Source of the DNA: Paralithodes platypus
Lineage: Eukaryota > Arthropoda > Malacostraca > Decapoda > Lithodidae
Assembly: GCA_032716605.1 (NCBI GenBank)
Contig: CM064512.1
Coordinates: forward strand, 22,445,810-22,509,809
Reading direction: 5' to 3'
DNA length: 64,000 nt
Position 1 is the stretch's first letter, and the number at the start of each line of letters is the position of its first letter. Shown here one piece after another: positions 45,065 through 56,450 of this stretch. Made by a program: the position numbers and the translations under genes. The notes below the pieces were generated by a model that had not been told where the DNA came from, did not search any database, and saw only the letters and a list, made by a program, of their open reading frames with translations.

Positions 45065-46545
45065 TTAAAACCTCCCCGGGCTGGCTGAAAACTGTTTGAG
45101 AGCTCGAGTGGTATTAATTCTTTGCCCTTGCCCGTCGACAATTGCTACCAGTCGACGGAGTCGGTACTGAGGTTCAGAGGGGAGAGGCATGGTGCCTTGC
45201 AACTGACAGGCACGTGCCCCGGGGGTCCTATTTATATCCTCGTCCGGGTACCTGATTGGTGGGCGGCTAATCCTACCACTACGAGTGAGAGTTTCGGTGG
45301 GGCCCGTGAACTTGGTCGCTCTCGCGGAAGTCTTCTCCGGAATGTTAAGCAAGGGAGTTCCTTTGGATTCTTTCACTTTAGCGGTGGGAGAACCGTTTAC
45401 CCGGTTGCCGTCAAAAGATACTCCTCGCGGTTCTACCTCGTCTCGAGGACACTCTTCCTTACTACTTAAAGTCCTATTTAAATCTCTCGGGGAAACTGAA
45501 ACTTCGCTGTCTGGGACCGTAGACTTTTCCTCCTCAGTAAGCTCATAGAAATCATCTTCCGCACTAGATACGATCTCTTCGCTTCCTAGGTCTCCTTCTG
45601 GTTCAACCTCAGGAAGACCCTCTCGGTTTTTCCGACTAAGTGACCACCAGAGTGGAGAATCTTCTAGGTAGTCCCGAGTTGGAGTAGGACCTCTAACGTT
45701 GGGTCGAACTGAGGAAGTATCAGAGTCGTCGACCCAGAATTCCGTTTCCTCTTCGCTCCCTTCCTCGCTACTCTACTCGCTCATCTCTGGGGGAACATTA
45801 CCCTCATATCGTTTGGTATGACGAATATGAGTAACTGACACGATATCTCCATGATGTAAGTATAACACTTGATAGGGCCCGTTTGTCTCGACAACCCTGA
45901 AAGGACCCTCGTATTATTTTCTCCTCGAGTTTACCAGCTCGGGTGGGGGTCATGTCTCTTGACCAAAATATACTCCCCTCGGTAATACGGATTATTTAGA
46001 GAAACTTTCTTAGGCTGTTGCTGAGCAATATGATCATGCACTTGCTGTCGTTGCTCCCCTTGTGCTTTCCAATATTTTCCGGTTGGGAATACTGCGTGTA
46101 GGACCGGGGGTAGGGCAATAATCGTTCTTGAGACACTTTTTGGTATGTTGCCAAAGATAATCTCTTAGGGAGAATACCCCGTAGTCCTACAGACCGTGGT
46201 ATTTATTCCCCAGACAATTTCAGGCAAAAGTTCTGGCCAACCCCGGACGATTTTCTCCCCTTGTGAGCTCAGACTACCCCGGATGGAATTGGCTAACACC
46301 CTATGATCCTTTCACAGACAGCATTCCCCTGGGGTAATACAGGGAGGTGTGCTGTATCTGGTACCCCAAGGTTTCTTCCATGTGTTGCCAGATCTCATAT
46401 TAAATTCTTTTCCCCTGTCACGCAGAATACCTCCAGGGGTGCCATACACAAAAATTATCTTTTCCAGGATAACCTTGGCCACTGTTTCAGCTTTCTTGTC
46501 CGGGATAGCGCAAGCAACCGTGTATTTAGAGAAAATGTCGACTCA
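45065..46545 (-). pseudogene. Integrase core and C-terminal extension, copy 2
   Basis: Follows the TGA at 46543-46545. Fragments correspond to those of copy 1: 'KIIFVYGTPGG' near 46450, the catalytic Glu region near 46310, then the TAG at 45773-45775 and an acidic tail ending 'LTRSGRISRPPIRY' near 45270. Several one-base losses split the core into frames too short to see as one ORF. The tail ends near 45065, with a different last exon-like frame from copy 1. Confidence 0.75.
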
Positions 46546-46890
46546 GGTCAAGATGTACCTTTTGTTTGTCTGTCTGGGCAGAGGTCCCATAATATCCACT
46601 GATAATTTGGCCCAGGGTGTACCAGCGGTAATATGTCCGGGCAACTGTCTAGGTCCCCTTCCATCTTTGCCCCTCTGGCATCCCAAACAATTTTGAACGA
46701 CTTCTTTAACAATCTGGTCGGCCCTCTTGGTCCAGTACCTTTCATTGAATAGTTGGAGAACCCTAGACTGTCCCAAATGAGCCCTTCTTCCCTTTTGTCC
46801 GTGGAGGATTCGGATCATGTGTTTTGCCTCTGAATAATCAAGTACAACCCGATCTTCAGAATTCCTCTAGGCTCCCTCCGAAAACTTTAC
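46543..46890 (-). pseudogene. Integrase zinc-binding domain, copy 2
   Basis: Reads 'MIRILHGQKGRRAHLGQ' and 'VVQNCLGCQRGK', with LSVDIMGPLP up to the TGA, as in copy 1 but with one substitution in the glycine stretch (GRR for GGG) and a TAG upstream near 46870. Confidence 0.85.
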
Positions 46891-46949
46891 TTTATTACTA
46901 GGTCTAGGGTCATGTTTTTCCCTGTGAGGTTCAGTGGGTTGAACGGGTG

Positions 46950-47230
46950 TTACTGGTAGTCGAGACAAGCCTCGGCATTATTGTTTAATTTACCGGGTCT
47001 ATGTCTAACTTCAAAAGAGTACTCTTCCAAAATCCCCTTCCACCTGACAAATAGTCCGTCTTCCGTTTTCATTTTTCGGAGCCATTGTAAGCTATGGTGG
47101 TCCGTAATAACTTCAAAGTGGACCCCGGCTAGGTACGGACGGAAATATTGTACAGCCCACACTAGAGCTAGACATTCCTTTTTCGTAACGCTATAATTCT
47201 TCGCCCTTATTCAGTGTCCGGCTAGCACAG
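46950..47230 (-). pseudogene. RNase H domain, copy 2
   Basis: Reads 'VWAVQYFRPYLAGVHFE', 'VITDHHSLQWLRKM' and 'RHRPGKLNNNAEACL'. A 2-base difference near 47202 shifts the frame in front of it. Confidence 0.85.
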
Positions 47231-47373
47231 GCCATATGTTTTCCTTTCCGTCCACTTTCTGGGTCAGAACGGCTCCGAGCCCTTCATCAGAAGCATCAGT
47301 GTATAGTTGAAAGGGCTTGGTGAAATCCGGATTACAAACTATGGGGTTAGAAGTTATTTTTTGCTTCAAGCAA

Positions 47374-48330
47374 TCAAAAGCTGCCTGACAACTCTGATCC
47401 CAGTCGAACCTCGTCCCTTTTTCTAGTCTCTGAATTCATGGGGCGAGCAATCTTAGAAAAGTTAGGTATGAACCTTCGATTAGTAGGAGGCCATTCCCAG
47501 AAACGCTCTAATCTCTTTGACAGAGGACGGAGGTGAGATTTCGGCATAGATCTCACTTTATGTGGGTCCGGTTGAATACCTGTACTGGAAACCACATGCC
47601 CTAGATATGCCACCTCACGGGCCCCTAATTGGCATTTTGAAGGTTTCAGTTTAAGTCCTGCCCCCCTGATTCTTTCTAACACTTCTAGGAGTCGGTGAAT
47701 ATGTTCTTCCCAAACTAGCGGAAAAGATTATGATATCATCTAAGTACGCCAAACAAGTCTTCCAGGTTAATCCCCTCAATACTTTGACCATGACTCTAGT
47801 GAAACTGGCGGGGCCATTGCAAACTCCAAACGGCAAGACAGTAAACTGGTAGAGTTTGCCTTCGCTCGTGGCAAATGCGGTTTTCTCTTGATCCTCGGAC
47901 CTAACTGGTACTTGCCAGTATCCACTCTGGAGATCTAGGGTAGAGAACCAGGTCGACCCATTGAGGGATTCTAACGAGTCACCAATACGAGGTAGGGGCT
48001 GCGCGTCTTTGATGGTGACATCGTTTAATTTTCGATAATCTACACAGAACCGAGTAGACCCATCTTTTTTCTAACTAGGACTACCGGAGATGACCACGGA
48101 CTGCATGATTCCACTACTATCCCCTGTTTAATCATGTCCTCAACTTGTTCCTTTTCTTTTTGTCTCATAGGCCTAATACGGTTTTGTCGTCGGTAGAGTT
48201 GTCTAATAGGAGGCCCTTGCGTGTGTATCTCATGGGTGTGTCGGGTTCGAGCCGATCCGTGGTCCCCTTCGTTTTAAGCAAACACATCTCGGTACGTCCA
48301 GAGCAATTCATGAAAGGTACTGGCTTGACT
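47374..48330 (-). pseudogene. Reverse transcriptase, copy 2
   Basis: MPFGVCNGPASFTRVMVKVL and 'LAYLDDIIIF' at 47651-47836, then 'LGAREVAYLGHVVSSTG' in the ORF at 47374-47682. A base difference near 47708 separates the two. The upstream finger region lies near 48060-48330 in another frame. Catalytic aspartates are present; the gene is broken. Confidence 0.85.
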
Positions 48331-48489
48331 TGAGGTAAATTTTTTCGGATCTCGGGTACAGTAAGTTCACGGGTCCGTCAGTTCCAACAGTAGTGGGTTG
48401 AGCGGGTGTGACTTGTCCTAACAAGTTTCCCTTTTTGATAACTAATCGTGTCATCACCAAAATTAGCTAAAACTAGTTTCCTCTGGTCG

Positions 48490-48930
48490 GCAGTAATGAA
48501 GGCGGGTATATTCTCACCCCATTCTGTGCATCGGGTTAAAAAATCCCGGCGTTTGGTGGAATCTCTATACTTTCCAAGATCTAGGAAGAATAGATAATTT
48601 TCCTGTGGTAGCTACTATTTGAGGTTGGAGAGTAGTTGTGTCTTTCAGCCCACACTGAATAGTTACTCCCAACTGACTCATGAGATCAATCCCCAGATAC
48701 CCATCGACTCCACTACTAGCTTCTGATACAACACAAAAATCGGTGGTGAAGGTAATTCCCTTCCACTGCACTACCGACGCGTTAGTTTTTTCCTAGGATT
48801 GTCAGTGGTTGACCCCCGGCTCCTGACAACTGATTACTGGTTTGATTTAATGGGCCCATTTCTCGCTGATTTTGTTTTATGAAATTCCCAGGAGACAACT
48901 TCGGTTTGCCCCCGTATCAATCAACATGTT
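48490..48930 (-). pseudogene. Retropepsin-like protease, copy 2
   Basis: The region homologous to 41310-41777. 'TDFCVVSEASSGVDGYLGID' and 'LMSQLGVTIQC' are in the frame ending at 48565; the DTGA part near 48915 is in a different frame because of base changes at 48787 and 48887. Confidence 0.75.
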
Positions 48931-49011
48931 CGCGGCTCTCCCATTTATGACTACAGTTTCACAAGGCGTTTGTCTCTCTAAGATATTGACCTCACTATAC
49001 CGCCCTTCTAT

Positions 49012-49795
49012 GTGAGGTTTTGCAGAAAATGTTCTCTCTCTTACCGCATCGTAACTCTTGGCTGGTTTTCTGTCTCCCGGTATTCTACCGGCAGCATTCC
49101 TCTCCGGACCGGATCGGATCCCCTGGGTAGAGGACGAACGTTTGGGAGTGCGATTCTGGGGTCAAATCTAGGGATTGGGGCTGGTGGACGGTTGGTACAG
49201 TTCCTAGCCAGGTGTCCGTTCTGTCTACAAGTGAAGCATCGAATCAGGGCTTTCGGATACCCTTTCTTTGGGTTCTCCTCTTCCCCTTTTGTTTTTCCTC
49301 TTTTACTTCTCTAGCCTCCAGAATCTTATTAATGACCTCCATCAATTCCTTGGTAGTGTTAACCTCAGAATGATGCAGTGATTCCAACTTCTACCGGGCA
49401 GGCTTGGATCATGATCTCCCTAATCGCAGTTTCCTGGCTCTCTTGGTTCATATGGGGATACGCTAGTTTCACATTCTTAGTGATTTCCCTCCTCAGTGCT
49501 CTCACATTTTGGCCATCAAGTTTCAAACTCTTCAGTTTGTCTCCGGCTTTATGGTGGAAGTCTCTCGGCCAAATTCTTCGATTAGGGCGCTCCTGACTTC
49601 GGCCCACGATACGAGTCCTTCCAGACGTACTCTCACATCATTCAGGGCCTTACCTCAGTGTGCCTTTCCATAGGCGATTTTCTTCTCATTTTCCCCTACG
49701 TCAAGTAGTGTGAACTGACATTATAACTGCTCAATCCAAAGATTGATTTCTTCCTTCCCCTCTTCCCATAATCTGAATGGTAACCTGCCTGTCAT
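49012..49795 (-). pseudogene. Gag, copy 2
   Basis: Homologous to copy 1, with the CCHC knuckle near 49220-49240 and the shared TAA at 49721-49723. Losses near 49290, 49369 and 49548 break the frame. Confidence 0.8.
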
Positions 49796-49863
49796 CCTAT
49801 CTGTTCTGTTAGATAATTATCTCAATCCAAATGATTTGTCGAATCCCACCGCTGCCACCAAAA

Positions 49864-52093
49864 TGTAGTATTAATTCTAAATCAGTTATGCTACTACGAC
49901 GGGGATAATTCGACAGTCATTTAGAAGTTTGTATATTTAGTTAACAACACTTCCTAACTACTCTAATATAGGTTCTTGGCTCGGGCCGAGATGAGTTCAA
50001 GACACAGATTGAATATTACGTCGATTCATGCTAGGTTGTACTTTGGACCCCTTAGAGTTCCCGTTACTCCCTAACTGAATCCCCGCTATTCAGGTATTGA
50101 CTCAAGTCAGCTTCGATCCTACGACCCGTTATTAGTGATTAATCCTAAATTAATAAATCAAAACCCTGCTGTGTCTTTTATTGAGACCAGGGCCTAATGA
50201 ACCATTTGCTCTTTACCTAACTAAAACAAAAAGTGTTATTCTTTCCTCTACTCTTTAGTGTTTCCCACGTTTCCTGAGCCTTCTGTATCCTTTCTCCATA
50301 CCAAGGCTATAACAAATATAATCTATTTTTCGCAATACATAGAATCTATTTACTCGTTTGACACAACCGTCGGTACTACTCAAGTACCTCCACAATGACA
50401 TAAAATTGTACAAATTACCGAATGAGATTACAAGGTCTATCTCACATATAATATGGGTTCCGCCACGCAGTTCTTAACAATCTAGGTTTACAATCTTTAT
50501 CTCAATAACACTATTGGGTTCCGTCACCCAGTTACTTCACAATATAGGTTACACTCTTTATCTCAATAACACTATTGGGTTCCATCACCCAGTTACTTCA
50601 CAATATAGGTTGACATTATTTTATCTCCATGACACTATTGGGTTCCGTCACCCAGTTACTTCATATATGGGTTTACAATCTTGATCTCAATTATATCTTC
50701 TGACTTTACCCTCAAGTAACCCTGTTACCAACACTCTAGATTACCTTTCACCCTAATCAATTATCGTACTAACAAAAGATGAACCGTGCCTCAGACGCAT
50801 ACACGGAATAACTCTATTAGACATAATTATAACGCAACTCACATTGGACTAGTGTCCTTCTTCACAGTTTCCTTTTTACACAACTTAATGAATGATTCAT
50901 ATGTACTAGTGTCCTTCCCTAGCTATAGCTAATCTATTAGGCAACTAAAAACTGTTTCCCTCTTTAACTTACTGGTTGCCTCATTTATTAACAAAAGTAT
51001 TCTTTCCCTCCCCTTCTTTACTTTTAGCTCTTTTAATCTTTAATCTATTTGGCAACTAAAACAACTTTTTCCATCTTTAACTTACATGGTTGCCTCATAA
51101 ATTATATTAATTGCAAGTTTTCTTTCCCTCCCCTCTTTTACTTTGACGCTTTTAATCTTTAATCTCTCCTATCAGATCCCTATATAATAACTCTTCGGTC
51201 TGGTGCCGGTCTGCTACAACAAAAAATAACTAATTTAATAACACATCATCATCTTTATATATTCAGGTAAGTCTAAATTATTTTTCCTTTAGTCTTGTCC
51301 AAGAAGGACACATTATTTTTTGTAATTGATGGCCACCGGGTCAGTTCTGCAGTCCTCTCTCTTTCTTTATCTCAACTGGAAATCTTTGCTCTCCCACTAC
51401 TATCTGTCGTCCCTCTTGAATCGCTTGGCCGTAGTGGGTGGCAAGCCTGCGATACGACGACATGCGGCCATATACTGAGGGTGTATCTGCCTTAGTAGGG
51501 AATAGCTGATGATAGGCCTGGGGTCGGTGCCTGCTGGAATAAAAGGCGAGGGCTGGTAGGCTGGAGCCGAATTTCCCGTTGAGTTCCCAACTGCGAGAGA
51601 GCAAGTAGGTTGTATACCTGGATCCCAGGGGCGTCTGGCCTCGGAATGACATCTGCAAACGGCCCCCCCCCCCCCCCCCCCCCCTCTTCCCTTTATAGTC
51701 CTGGCCCACCGCTCTCTCGCGCTGCCATTGGCTGAGGGACCCGCATGGCATCCTGCTCACACTGACTTCTTGCTTCCTTCATCACCTCTCTCTCCTCTTC
51801 ATAGTAAGTTCCAGGAAGTTGATTATAACCCTCTTTTGGCAGCTTACGGGAGTACAGGGCTGGGACCGAGATATTACTTAAGGGATAATCATAAGGAGCT
51901 TGTCGGGTAGAGAAATAGAGTGATTTCTGAGGTGGAGTACGAAGTCCAGCTTCGCGCTCCGATAATGGAGGCCGCTGATTGGCTGGTGGGCGGGACGTGG
52001 CATGTTGCAACCGTGAGCTGTCAAAGTCATCTGGCTGGGCAAGCAAGTAGAATGGAGCGTGGTGATTGGCGGAGGGCGTTTCTACTTTAATCA
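49864..52093 (-). repeat. LTR 3 of the array (outer 5' LTR), more diverged
   Basis: 2230 bp. The lower ~1.1 kb is close to LTR 2, but from about 51000 upward it differs strongly, with many small insertions and substitutions and a 20+ base C-run near 51661-51684. It ends ...TTTAATCA, one base longer than the others, and leads into unrelated sequence at 52094. Confidence 0.88.
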
Positions 52094-52398
52094 TTACTAT
52101 AGAAAACTTATAAACCTATAAAAAAAAAACAGTAAAAAAGAAAAAAAAAAAAAACACAGAAATTGAAAATAGCTGTGGTCCATCTCCTTAATATTGACCA
52201 TATTATTGATCATACCCGGTAATAAACTGTATGTCTTTACCACCGCAAATTAATTTATTTTTCATTAGACTTTGTAGGTTAATTTAGGATGGAAGCAAAA
52301 ACTGATGGCCATCTTGGATCACTGGAGAACTATTATTTTTTTCTTTTCCACTGTATTTTTAGTATTTTGTCATCCTCTATATCAATGTTAGGACCAAT
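52094..52398. other. No gene seen; A-rich
   Basis: Contains A-rich runs at about 52120-52155. No coding or repeat partner was seen. Confidence 0.45.
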
Positions 52399-52706
52399 GG
52401 GGATTGATGTAGTGTCCGGGCGTACGGTCGTCATGTTTACATAGGTCAATCGCCGTAGTTAAGTTCGCGTCTATTTTGACGGTGATTTTTTCTGTTATTT
52501 GCCCCCTGCTGGCAATATACTGTATATAATGATGACAATATGTCATGGGGGGGTGAGACGGGGCAAAGCCCCCCCCCCCCCTCCCCTTCAACATATTATT
52601 GTATCCAACGGTATTAAAAATAGACGGAAACATGATGACAAGCGTCCGCCGCCACTCCACGTAGTATAAACAAGGCGGGCGGTACGCCTGAACTCTACAT
52701 TCTTGC
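52399..52706. mobile_element. 8-bp-TSD MITE (family D), copy 2
   Basis: 308 bp, flanked by GGACCAAT (52391-52398) and AGACCAGT (52707-52714), six of eight bases matching. The left end 'gatgtagtgtccgggcgtac' and the reverse-complemented right end 'aatgtagagttcaggcgtac' are related. It matches copies 1, 3 and 4. A C-run at about 52570-52581 lies in the middle. No coding capacity. Confidence 0.75.
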
Positions 52707-52821
52707 AGACCAGTGGCGGTCTGGGGACGGCAGTCTCCAGGTTAGGTTAGGTTAGGCTTATGACAAAATATGGTTTTCGAGGGGCATGTTCTAACATTGT
52801 TAAATATTGGGTAAAAATACT

Positions 52822-53093
52822 GGGAAGGATGTATTAGCCTATCCGGACGTCATGTTTACGCAGGTCTATCACTCGCGGATAAGTTCCAGTCTATTTTGAT
52901 GGCTATTTTTTCTGTTATTTGTCCCCTGCCGGCAATATATAGGCTATAATGATGACAATAAGTCATGGGGGGTGAGGGGGGCCCTCAACCTATTATTGTA
53001 TCACACGGCAGCCAAAATAGACGGGAACATGATCGCGAGCATCCGCGTAGTGTAAACAAGGCGAGTGGTACGCCCGAATACTACATCCTTACC
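52822..53093. mobile_element. 8-bp-TSD MITE (family D), copy 3
   Basis: 272 bp starting GGGAAGGATG and ending CATCCTTACC, flanked by AAAATACT (52814-52821) and AAAATGCT (53094-53101), seven of eight bases matching. Confidence 0.8.
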
Positions 53094-53118
53094 AAAATGC
53101 TTTTGCAGAAGGAAAAAC

Positions 53119-53905
53119 GGTAAGAGTTGTGTTAGGCTAGCAGGCGTACTGTCCGCTTTGCTTACATAGTTGCACACTCCCAGTTACATTCGCGTCTAAT
53201 ATGACTAGGCTACTGTAATTTGCGGTACTTATTACCGAAACTACCACTAATTATTTCTCAATATTTGAAGGCTTGTATAGAATGAGGATGTTGCAAAGAT
53301 CATATTAGAATGTGTTTCAACCTCCGGAGATACATTTTATGTGCACTATATAAAGTACTCTGAAAACAAAAAACACCCATCCTGTATCCAAAGGCAAAAC
53401 AAATTGTATATTTACTCTGAAAATGACTTACATATGTGTGTTTTAAGATCATTGGATAATGGGAAAAATAACATTTTAGGGATTGTACCTAATTTCAACT
53501 ACTGTATAATGATGCAAACTACCTAAAACCAAAAAGAAAAACCATGGAAAAATTAGGGGTAGTTTCGGTAACATTTTCCTAATTTGCTCCTGCTGGTAAT
53601 AGGCCTATTGGCTAGTATATGATGATGACAATAAGTCATGGGGGGCTTTGTCCCCCTCAACCCATTATTGTATACCACCGCCAGGTGTTGGGTAAATTGT
53701 TTTGTTACCAGCTGTGGGATACAATAATGGGTAGAGGGGTGCTTTGACCCCATCACCCCATATGACTTATTGCAATCATCATATACAGTGTAGGCATATT
53801 ACCAGAAGGGGCAAATAACAGTAGTCAAATTAGACCGGAATGTAACTGCGAGTGTGCAACAATGTAAACAAAGCAGACGTTACGACCGCTTACACAACTC
53901 TTACC
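53119..53905. mobile_element. 8-bp-TSD MITE (family D), copy 4, largest
   Basis: 787 bp, flanked by GGAAAAAC at 53111-53118 and 53906-53913 (perfect). The ends are GGTAAGAGTTGTGT and its inverse, a perfect 14-bp repeat. Inner parts are also inverted, for example the segment near 53170-53200 against that near 53825-53860. The GG ends and 8-bp duplication suggest Merlin or a similar superfamily; I cannot decide. Confidence 0.85.
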
Positions 53906-53913
53906 GGAAAAAC

Positions 53914-55178
53914 ACCTTAAAACACACTAATCAAAGAGCTGATGAAAGAAAGGATAGAATAGGCCCAATGATAAAGAAACACATAAGCCTACCATGATAC
54001 GCGACCTAAAATACCGTACATATTGACCTGTAATGGAAAAATATGTTAAACAATTGTATGTATTGTAGTAGGCTATGTATGATATGTGGCACCTATTGGT
54101 GGCAAAGATCGAGGGCCTCAGGTCCAAACCTATAGTAAATAGGCCTAGCCTACCCAGATATAGGCTAGGCCTAGGCTATAAGCCACATACAGATGGATGT
54201 CCACAGTCCCGGCCCCCGGGACTACTGTTGGTCTTAAATGTCGGTAATAGGCCTACCTGTACCCTGTCGCCCGGCATAACAAATAATATCTAACAACGCC
54301 CTTGCTTCACTCCAGTATGTCAATGTCGGGATTACCATACTGTCGTGTTGTGACTTAGTTATTTCCATGCTCACCACCCTATTCGTTGTCATTGAATTGC
54401 CTTCAGCGTTCCTACAACCCGTCTTCCCTGCTGTACCCTCTCTCGCACTTAATCCTCCAATAATCTATTTTTTATTCATCATAATGCCTTTTTTATTTAG
54501 AGATCCTTCCTAAACTGAAACAATTGCCTAGTCTTAATCAAAGTAAGATGATATTGACACCATCGCATTGATAGGGTTAAGACGACGGGCAGTGGTCTTT
54601 TAAAAGCAGTGCATTAAAGATGTGTAGCATGATTTCCTTGGAAATCTTGTTTTCAGACAGAAGGAAAGACAAACTAGGCCCAGATTCACTAAACCAACCT
54701 TAAGTTTCGAAGACTCTAAAACTCGAACACCACAATTAGTGGGGCAGATAACTGGAATAATCGTTAATTTCTGGAAACAAGCACCAAAATTGGCACACAT
54801 ACTCCTTGGGGATTGCTCTTTTGATAAAACCCATTAGCCACCTAAAAATTCAAGATGGCGGCTTTTTCAAGATGGCCGCCATTGAATATACAGAAACATT
54901 GCATTTCGTAATAAAATCGCAAAGACTTGTCCTATTTGAATGATCTTGGTGTCAAATCATACATTTTTCACTATGTAGAATCCGAATTTGGAACCATGGA
55001 CTTACTCACTAGCTTCCTTGTACCATAATATCAGTCCCGGAATCATAATTAGGGTAAAAAGTGCCCATATCATAGGCACCATCAGTCCGATATATTATTG
55101 GATGTACATGTAGGCAGTAGGCCTATACTTGTTTGTCACTTATTGTCTTGCTGCCTGGATGAGTATACTACAACGCTT
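53914..55178. other. No gene seen; possible 3' flank of the Academ-like element
   Basis: A 'taggccta'-rich part lies near 54140-54180, and 'caagatggcggc' plus 'caagatggccgcc' near 54851 and 54867. I looked for, and did not find, an inverted match near 59640-60100. The ORFs here are small and not convincing. Confidence 0.4.
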
Positions 55179-56450
55179 CTAAACCTCGCATCTGCAGCTG
55201 CACAGTGCCGTGCAGGTCAGACCAAAGCAGTAGCATTTGCATCGACCGCAGCATTCCGACTTGCATCCACACTTGGTCAGCTGCTGGCAACTCTCTGCAA
55301 TGGGTGGGAGCTCTGTCCAAACGATCTGCCACAGATCTCCTTTCTTGGTCCAGCCCCAGTTGGCAGGAGTCTGCGTTTCTGGTTGACGTACTGTTGACTG
55401 ACTCCAGATGCAGCCCGCCTGGTAGGCAGCACGCTTCACATGCTGCTTCAGTGCTGCTCGGGTTGGAGGAATGGCTTCGTACGGCCTCTGCTTCCGAGCA
55501 AACATGTCCAACCTCGCATCATCGACACCTTCAGCTGTGCTGGATCTGTCGTACATCATGACCACGAACTTCTCCAAGGTCTCATCAACTACCGGTGGGT
55601 ACTGGCTGAGTTTGCTGAAGACACCGGAAGCCTCATCACAAACATCCCAGGTTTGCCAAGCAGACTTCTTCCCTTTGCCACGGAATGCTGAAACGACATC
55701 GCAGCCAGTGAAGGCATGGAAGAAGAGCATCCCTTTGCTCTTTTCTGCAAGAGTGCAACACAAGTCATGTACAGGAACCCACCTCAGGTTCTGTCCTTGG
55801 CCAAAGGCAACCCACAACTGCTGCAGACCTAGCTCCTGAAGTGCCTGCAGAACACTGACTGCGATGACGACAACATCTGTGTCACTGGCTTTGACCATGA
55901 TGACTTTGCTGCCTGCTTCTGTTGCATGCCTGGCATGCACAAAGATCCGCGTGTCAGCTTCTTCATGACTGCACGGTGCCACCCCAGCCAGATTGATAGT
56001 GAGTTGCTGACAGCATCTTCTTCCTTGGTCACAATGACCACATTTGGTGTGGCCACACGTGCAATCTTATCAGCCAGAAAGTTGAACAGCTCGGCTTTGT
56101 TGTCATTTTCTCTCAGGAAGTTTCTCCAGTGTGAGGGAATTTTGCCCTTCCCTGTCACCCTGCGTCTCACCCCGCGTCCTCGCTTTGATCTAGTTTCAGC
56201 TTTCAGACTAGATGGCCGGTAGACATCAAACACAATGTCTGTTCTCTTGTACTTGGTAGAGTATGCTTGTATTCTAGGAAGGACATCGAGCATTGCGTAC
56301 TCTTCGAACGTCTTTGAACTCCGTGGGGGCAGACTGTTCACCAACGCTGCACCATCAATGATGATGGTGTCGGCGTCTGGCTCTGCCTCAGGGTTGTAAC
56401 TTGGCTCTGAAGAATGGTAGTGAGGTGGGATTTCTGACAGGTGTGGAGCT
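55179..56450 (-). pseudogene. C-terminal XPG/FEN-like nuclease and Cys-rich tail of the Academ-like protein
   Basis: The frame after a shift near 56440 reads 'ADTIIIDGAALVNSLPPRSS' (first acidic site, like XPG-N) and continues to about 55995, where a second shift leads to 'CSHEEADTRIFVHARHAT', 'ASDTDVVVIA' and 'HAFTGCDVVSAFRGKGKK'. EADT, DTD and TGCD are spaced like the acidic residues of XPG/FEN/PIN-type nucleases. It ends with a cysteine cluster (GCKSECC, RCKCYC, TALCSCRC). The nuclease would cut DNA in transposition or repair. Both shifts are single events, so the copy is a recent pseudogene. Confidence 0.6.

Larger units (their letters stand above)
44910..49863 (-). mobile_element. Internal region 2 of the family B Ty3/Gypsy element
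   Basis: About 4.95 kb, syntenic with region 1. It shares the three named stop codons and the frameshift before the C-terminal extension. It adds single-base deletions, for example near 46320, 47202 and 47550, mostly in homopolymers, so its ORFs are shorter. Primer-binding site at 49839-49860. Confidence 0.9.
35438..52093 (-). mobile_element. Tandem Ty3/Gypsy array: LTR-internal-LTR-internal-LTR (family B)
   Basis: Three LTRs (35438-37753, 42719-44909, 49864-52093) enclose two internal regions of ~4.96 kb, all on the minus strand. The order gag, protease, RT, RNase H, integrase is that of Ty3/Gypsy. Periods are 7281 and 7145 bases. Both internal regions share a gag TAA (42575-42577; 49721-49723), an integrase TGA (39388-39390; 46543-46545) and a C-terminal TAG (38615-38617; 45773-45775). 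No clean target duplication is seen; TTACT lies at 35430-35434 (3 bases off the end) and at 52094-52098. Confidence 0.92.

Noticed and set aside
35430..52098. TTACT as target duplication of the LTR array
   Set aside because: On the low side it is three bases away from the LTR end, so it is not a clean duplication.
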